A stretch of 64,000 nt of DNA, taken from Streptomyces pyxinicus. GTDB lineage: Bacteria; Actinomycetota; Actinomycetes; Streptomycetales; Streptomycetaceae. Positions 59,505 through 64,000 of this stretch are shown here, one piece after another (the stretch's first letter is position 1; every line of letters begins with the position of its first letter). The DNA lies in the NCBI RefSeq assembly GCF_024753135.1, contig NZ_JANUGP010000030.1:1-64000 (forward strand), given 5' to 3'. The translations under genes and the position numbers were made by a program. The notes under the pieces are model-generated. The model was not told the DNA's origin. It ran no database searches and was given only the letters and a program-made list of their open reading frames with translations.

Positions 59505-60425
59505 GTGCTTTACCGGATATCCGGCCGGGGCGGGCTGCTCGCGGCCGGCCTCGGTGCCGCTCTGCTCATATCGGCCGTCACCGCCGCCCCGGCCACCGCC
59601 GCACCACCCGCCGTGAGTTGTACATCGGGGAAGTCGGGCCTCGCCGACAAACTGAAGACCGACATCACGGCCGCCCTGAAGAACCGCACCGGCACGGTCG
59701 CCGTCGGCCTGTACGACCGCGGCACGAACACCACCTGCACCCTCCGGGCCACCACCGCCTTCGACTCGGCCAGCACCGTCAAGGTCACCGTGCTCGCCGC
59801 CCTGCTGTGGGACGCCAAGAAGAGCGGCCGGTACCTGACCGACACCGAGTCCGACCTGGCCACCGCCATGATCACCCAGTCGGACAACGACGCCACCAGC
59901 GCGCTGTGGAAGCAGCTCGGCGACGCCAGGATCCAGGGCTTCCTGACCGCCGCCGGCCTGACGAAGACCGTGCCCGGCGCCGACGGCTACTGGGGCCTCA
60001 CCCAGGAGAACGTCACCGACGAGCAGAAGCTGCTCCGGCTCGTCACCGCGAAGAACAGCGTGCTCAGCGACAACTCCCGTGCCTACATCCTCCAGTTGAT
60101 GGGCCAGGTCATCCCCGAGCAGCGCTGGGGCACCCCGGCCGGCGCCCCCGCCTCCGTCGCCGTGCACGTCAAGAACGGCTGGCTGGAGCGGGCCACGCAC
60201 GGCTGGCGGGTGCACAGCCTGGGCACCTTCAACGGCGCCGGACACGACTACATGCTCAGCGTGTTCACCCAGGACGACAGCACCATGGACTACGGCGTCG
60301 ACACCATCCAGGCCGTCGCCCGCGCCGTCCACAAGGACCTCGTACCGGCCACCAAGAGCACCGCGCGCTACCTCCCGACCAGCAGGCCGGAGGAGGCGTT
60401 CGTCGCGACCCCTCCCCAGGGGTGA
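59505..60425 (+). CDS. secreted beta-lactamase-fold serine hydrolase, copy 2
   Basis: A 306-residue paralogue of the 55808 gene, near-identical in much of the mature part. It has SASTVK (SxxK), ITQSDNDATS (SDN) and HVKNGWLERATHGWRVHSLG (KNG). A signal peptide covers the first 35 residues. GTG at 59505 has AAGGGGGAACGTTTC before it, which fixes it over an in-frame GTG at 59481, and makes the length equal to copy 1. The conserved-pair duplication flanks the M4 protease and small secreted protein genes. Confidence 0.87.
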   Translation: MLYRISGRGGLLAAGLGAALLISAVTAAPATAAPPAVSCTSGKSGLADKLKTDITAALKNRTGTVAVGLYDRGTNTTCTLRATTAFDSASTVKVTVLAALLWDAKKSGRYLTDTESDLATAMITQSDNDATSALWKQLGDARIQGFLTAAGLTKTVPGADGYWGLTQENVTDEQKLLRLVTAKNSVLSDNSRAYILQLMGQVIPEQRWGTPAGAPASVAVHVKNGWLERATHGWRVHSLGTFNGAGHDYMLSVFTQDDSTMDYGVDTIQAVARAVHKDLVPATKSTARYLPTSRPEEAFVATPPQG

Positions 60426-60502
60426 CGTCGACGACCGCTGACTGAACAGCACGTCACGAGGCGGTCCCCCGGCGGACACCGGGCCGCCCTACGGTGACCG
60501 GC

Positions 60503-61531
60503 ATGCGCCCACGCACCGTACTCGCCGCCCTCGCCGCCGGCCTGGCGGCGGTCGTCTCCCCGACCGCCGCCGGACCCGCGCACGCCAACCTCCTCACCGA
60601 GCACGCCTGTTCGGCCACCGTCTCCCTGGACCGCTTCTCCGACGCGCTCGACAAGACGACGTACGACGGCACCTTCGTCGGCAACCTCTCCGCCCTCGCC
60701 GTCGACCGGGACGGCTCGCTCGCCGCCCTGGCGGACCGCTCCTCCCTGTTCCGGCTCGACCCCCGCACCCTGGCGCCCGAGGGTGCCGTCCGGCTCGCCG
60801 ACGAGCGGGGCGCCGACCTCGACTCCGAGGCACTCGTCATCGACCACGACGGCACCCGGCTGATCGGCTCCGAGACCGAGCCGTCCGTGCGCCGCTACTC
60901 CCGCGACGGCCGGATCCTCGGCCGGCTCCCGGTGCCGGACCCGCTCCGGGTCGCCCCGGCCGGGCGCGCCACCGCCAACCAGACCTTCGAGGGGCTGACC
61001 CTGCTGCCCGGCGGCCGTACCCTGCTGGCCGCCATGGAGGACGCGATCTCCGGCGACAGCGCCGGGACCGTCCGTCTCCAGACCTGGCGGCGGACCGGGC
61101 ACGGTCCCTTCCGGCTCGCCGCCCAGTACGCCTACCGCGCCGACGACGGCCTCGGTGTCTCCGAGGTGCAGGCCACTCCCGACGGCCGGCTCCTGGTCCT
61201 GGAGCGCGGCTTCACCCCGGGCGTCGGCAACACGGTCCGCCTCTACCTGGCCGACCCCCGGCACGCCACGGACACCAGCGGCATCCCGTACCTGACCGGG
61301 CAGCCCGGGGTGCGCCCGGTCCGGAAGGCACCGCTCGCCGACATCGCGGACTGCCCCTCCCTGGGCGCCACCGCCAGGCAGCCCCAGCCGAACCCCCTGC
61401 TCGACAACATCGAGGGCATGACGGTCACGGGGCGTGACGGCCGGGGCCGCCTGCGGGTGCTCCTGGTCAGCGACGACAACCAGAACCCGGCCCAGACCAC
61501 CCGCCTCTACTTCCTGCGCGTACGCGTCTGA
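60503..61531 (+). CDS. secreted esterase-like/phytase-family beta-propeller protein
   Basis: A 342-residue protein (MRPRTVLAALAAGLAAVVSP). A signal peptide ends near AHA-NLL. The mature part shows GNLSALAVDRDGSLAALADR, ALVIDHDGTRLIGSETEPSV, TFEGLTLLPGGRTLLAAMED, GLGVSEVQATPDGRLLVLER and DNIEGMTVTGRDGRGRLRVL, the pattern of the 'esterase-like activity of phytase' beta-propeller family. Substrate is unknown. The start is ATG 60503; a GTG 9 nt upstream is in frame. No clear ribosome site precedes either. Confidence 0.85.
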   Translation: MRPRTVLAALAAGLAAVVSPTAAGPAHANLLTEHACSATVSLDRFSDALDKTTYDGTFVGNLSALAVDRDGSLAALADRSSLFRLDPRTLAPEGAVRLADERGADLDSEALVIDHDGTRLIGSETEPSVRRYSRDGRILGRLPVPDPLRVAPAGRATANQTFEGLTLLPGGRTLLAAMEDAISGDSAGTVRLQTWRRTGHGPFRLAAQYAYRADDGLGVSEVQATPDGRLLVLERGFTPGVGNTVRLYLADPRHATDTSGIPYLTGQPGVRPVRKAPLADIADCPSLGATARQPQPNPLLDNIEGMTVTGRDGRGRLRVLLVSDDNQNPAQTTRLYFLRVRV

Positions 61532-61658
61532 TGTGTTGCGGCGGGATGAAATCCGCCCGCGATGACGTTGGTGCCTTCCGGCGGACCAGGGCCGAAGAGC
61601 GGCACCGGACGCAGCACCAGAAGCAGCACCAGATGCGGGAACACAGGGAGGCACCGGC

Positions 61659-64000
61659 GTGGCGGACGAACGGGGATGGGTCCGGCGGCTCGCGGGATAC
61701 GCGTGGCGGTACCCCAAGGACGTCGTCCTCGCCCTCGGCGCGTCGCTGGCCGGCATGGCCGTGCTGGCCGTCGTACCGCTGATCACCAAGGTGATCATCG
61801 ACGACGTGATCGGCGACCACAGCCGGGACATGGCCCCCTGGGCCGGCGCCCTGCTCGGCGCGGCCGTCCTGGTGTACGGGCTGGCCTACGTCCGCCGGTA
61901 CTACGGCGGGCGGCTCGCCCTCGACGTCCAGCACGACCTGCGCACCGAGATGTACGGCAGCATCACCCGGCTCGACGGGCGCCGGCAGGACGAGCTGTCC
62001 ACCGGGCAGGTGGTCGGCCGGGCCACCAGCGACCTCCAGCTGATCCAGGGCCTGCTGTTCATGCTGCCCATGACCATCGGGAACGTCCTGCTGTTCCTGA
62101 TCTCCCTGGTGATCATGGCGTGGCTGTCGCCGCCGCTGACCCTGGTCGCGCTCGCCGTCGCGCCCGCGATCGGCTGGATAGCCCGGCGCAGCCGCTCCCG
62201 GCTGCACCCGGCCACCTGGTACGCGCAGGCGCAGGCCGCCGCCGTCGCCGGGGTGGTGGACGGCGCGGTGAGCGGCGTCCGCGTGGTCAAGGGGTTCGGG
62301 CAGGAGGAGCAGGAGACCGGCAAGCTCCGCGAGGTCGGCCGCAGGCTGTTCGCCGGGCGGCTGCGCACCATCCGGCTGAACAGCAGGTACACCCCCGCCC
62401 TCCAGGCCGTACCGGCGCTCGGGCAGGTCGCCATGCTGGCCCTCGGCGGCTGGCTGGCGGTACGCGGGCACATCACGCTCGGCACCTTCGTCGCCTTCTC
62501 CACCTACCTCGCCCAGCTCGTCAGCCCGGTGCGGATGCTCGCGGTGGTCCTCACCGTCGGCCAGCAGGCCCGCGCCGGCACCGAACGGGTGCTGGAACTG
62601 ATCGACACCGAACCGGTGCTGCGGGACGGCACCCGGACCCTGCCGGCCGACGCGCCCGCAACCGTCGAGTTCGACGACGTGTCCTTCGGCTACGAAGGCG
62701 GTCCTCAGGTCCTCGACGGGCTCAGCCTGGAGATCCGGTCCGGCGAGACCCTCGCCGTGGTCGGCTCCTCCGGCTCGGGCAAGTCCACCCTCTCCCTGCT
62801 CCTGCCGCGCTTCTACGACGTCGGCCGCGGCGCCGTCCTGGTCGGCGGCCACGACGTGCGCGAGCTGACCCTCGACTCGCTGCGGGCCGCGATCGGCCTG
62901 GTGCCGGAGGACTCCTTCCTGTTCTCCGACACCGTCCGCGCCAACATCGCCTACGGCCGCCCCGACGCCGGCCAGGAGGAGATCGAGGCCGCCGCGCGCG
63001 CCGCCCAGGCCGACCGCTTCATCGCAGAGCTGCCCGAGGGCTACGACACCAAGGTCGGCGAACAGGGCCTGACCCTCTCCGGCGGCCAGCGCCAGCGTGT
63101 CGCCCTCGCCCGCGCCCTGCTCAGCGACCCGCGCCTGCTGGTCCTCGACGACGCCACCTCGGCCGTGGACGCCCGCGTCGAGCACGAGATCCACGAGGCC
63201 CTCACGCACGTCATGCGGGGCCGTACGACCCTGCTGATCGCCCACCGCCGCTCCACCCTGAACCTCGCCGACCGCATCGCCGTCCTGGACGGCGGCCGGC
63301 TCGCCGACCTCGGCACCCACGAGGAACTCCAGGCGCGCTGCGCCCTCTACCGCCGGCTGCTGACCGACCCCGACGAGCTGGGCGGCGTCTCCCCGGGCCA
63401 CGACCGCCCGGCCGAGCCCGTGGAGGACACCACCGTCCGCGAGGAGCTGGACGCCGAGTTCGACGCCGAGCGGGGCGTCACCCCCCGGCTGTGGACCGGC
63501 GACCGCGCGCCCCGGGATCCCGCGCTCGGCGGCAGCCCGGCCACGCCCGCCCTCCTCGCCCAGGTCGAGGCGCTGCCCCCGGCCACCGACACCCCCGACG
63601 TCGACGAGGGCCGCGCGGTGCTGCCGGAGGACTCCTACGGCCTGCGCCGGCTGCTGCGCGGCTTCGGCGCGCCCCTGCTGGTCAGCCTGCTGCTGGTGGC
63701 CGTGGACGCGGGCGCCGGACTGCTGCTGCCGGTGCTGATCCGGCACGGCATCGACCAGGGAGTCACGAGGACGGCCCTCGGCGCGGTCTGGGCGGCCTCC
63801 CTGCTCGGGCTGCTGACCGTGCTCGTGCAGTGGGCCGCGCAGACCGGCGAGACCCGGATGACGGGCCGCACCGGCGAACGCGTCCTGTACACGCTGCGGC
63901 TGAAGATCTTCGCCCAGCTCCAGCGGCTCGGCCTCGACTACTACGAGCGCGAGCTGACCGGCCGGATTATGACCCGGATGACGACCGACGTCGACGCCCT
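61659..64000 (+). CDS. double ABC exporter (TMD-NBD-TMD-...), cut by window end
   Basis: The open frame runs from GTG 61659 (VADERGWVRRLAGYAWRYPK; GGGAGG 7 nt before) past the window edge, at least 780 residues. The first half is complete: six-helix exporter membrane domain (about 20-310), Walker A GSSGSGKST (about 369-377), signature LSGGQRQRV (about 472), and Walker B LLVLDDATSAVDA. In the Walker B, Asp replaces the usual catalytic Glu, so this half-site is probably degenerate, as in heterodimeric exporters. The H-loop is IAHRRSTL. An acidic linker (about 570-650) leads into a second exporter membrane domain (GFGAPLLVSLLLVAVDAGAG). A full family member has a second ATPase domain; its sequence lies outside this window. 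Confidence 0.93.
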   Translation, partial: MADERGWVRRLAGYAWRYPKDVVLALGASLAGMAVLAVVPLITKVIIDDVIGDHSRDMAPWAGALLGAAVLVYGLAYVRRYYGGRLALDVQHDLRTEMYGSITRLDGRRQDELSTGQVVGRATSDLQLIQGLLFMLPMTIGNVLLFLISLVIMAWLSPPLTLVALAVAPAIGWIARRSRSRLHPATWYAQAQAAAVAGVVDGAVSGVRVVKGFGQEEQETGKLREVGRRLFAGRLRTIRLNSRYTPALQAVPALGQVAMLALGGWLAVRGHITLGTFVAFSTYLAQLVSPVRMLAVVLTVGQQARAGTERVLELIDTEPVLRDGTRTLPADAPATVEFDDVSFGYEGGPQVLDGLSLEIRSGETLAVVGSSGSGKSTLSLLLPRFYDVGRGAVLVGGHDVRELTLDSLRAAIGLVPEDSFLFSDTVRANIAYGRPDAGQEEIEAAARAAQADRFIAELPEGYDTKVGEQGLTLSGGQRQRVALARALLSDPRLLVLDDATSAVDARVEHEIHEALTHVMRGRTTLLIAHRRSTLNLADRIAVLDGGRLADLGTHEELQARCALYRRLLTDPDELGGVSPGHDRPAEPVEDTTVREELDAEFDAERGVTPRLWTGDRAPRDPALGGSPATPALLAQVEALPPATDTPDVDEGRAVLPEDSYGLRRLLRGFGAPLLVSLLLVAVDAGAGLLLPVLIRHGIDQGVTRTALGAVWAASLLGLLTVLVQWAAQTGETRMTGRTGERVLYTLRLKIFAQLQRLGLDYYERELTGRIMTRMTTDVDA

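Overview
The window is Streptomyces chromosome. The evidence is very high G+C with GTG starts and 4-nt stop/start overlaps, a TTA-containing adpA gene, a CebR-type cellobiose operon, a DmdR-type iron box and large secreted hydrolases. From memory (not from a search), roughly 18-55 kb follows the order of the S. coelicolor SCO2770-SCO2798 region. The flanks belong to other loci or to a rearranged chromosome.

Layout. 1-1.0 kb: a poly-G edge and a decaying 28-bp tandem repeat, no gene. 1.0-2.2 kb: tRNA-Lys, whose 5' end overlaps the stop codon of an upstream small gene, and one more conserved protein. 2.3-7.3 kb: a PAP2 phosphatase followed by three tightly coupled genes: a RecB-like nuclease with Cas4/Dna2-type cysteines, an unknown 529-residue protein and an Upf1-like SF1 helicase. 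I read these three as a split Dna2-like module. 7.5-14 kb: a histidine phosphatase, an HTH/TPR (NsdA-like) regulator with a divergent partner, a spermidine-synthase-like protein, a membrane-anchored protein, and a collapsed polymorphic toxin with its likely immunity gene. 14.1-17.8 kb: a two-component system followed by a CBM2-GH18 chitinase, with OmpR-type direct repeats between them.

17.9-24.2 kb: cebEFG-bglC and divergent cebR, with a perfect CebR operator, for cello-oligosaccharide uptake and cleavage. 24.2-27.4 kb: TetR/MFS efflux pair, a DUF6087 protein, a regulator gene remnant and tRNA-His with its terminator. 27.5-33.4 kb: orn, adpA (bldA-dependent TTA codon), a small membrane protein, a universal stress protein, and glmS with a small upstream gene. 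33.6-38.0 kb: a secreted metallophosphatase, a GH20 hexosaminidase and a DesE-like siderophore-binding lipoprotein under an iron box. The desferrioxamine synthesis genes expected between the last two are not there.

38.1-47.3 kb: a leucine/isovalerate catabolic operon (carboxyl transferase, biotin carboxylase, HMG-CoA lyase, acyl-CoA dehydrogenase) with a divergent TetR gene and two operators, a Uma2-family protein, a second acyl-CoA dehydrogenase and TesB thioesterase. 47.6 kb: a Gly/His-rich secreted protein behind a long leader. 48-55.7 kb: a hydrolase-like protein, a PucR regulator, a sodium/solute symporter, a ureohydrolase, a ThDP-dependent decarboxylase-like enzyme and a UTRA-only protein. 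This set could form a ketoarginine/guanidinobutyrate route. 55.8-61.5 kb: secreted proteins, including two paralogous beta-lactamase-fold hydrolases flanking an M4 protease. 61.7 kb to the end: a double ABC exporter cut by the window edge.
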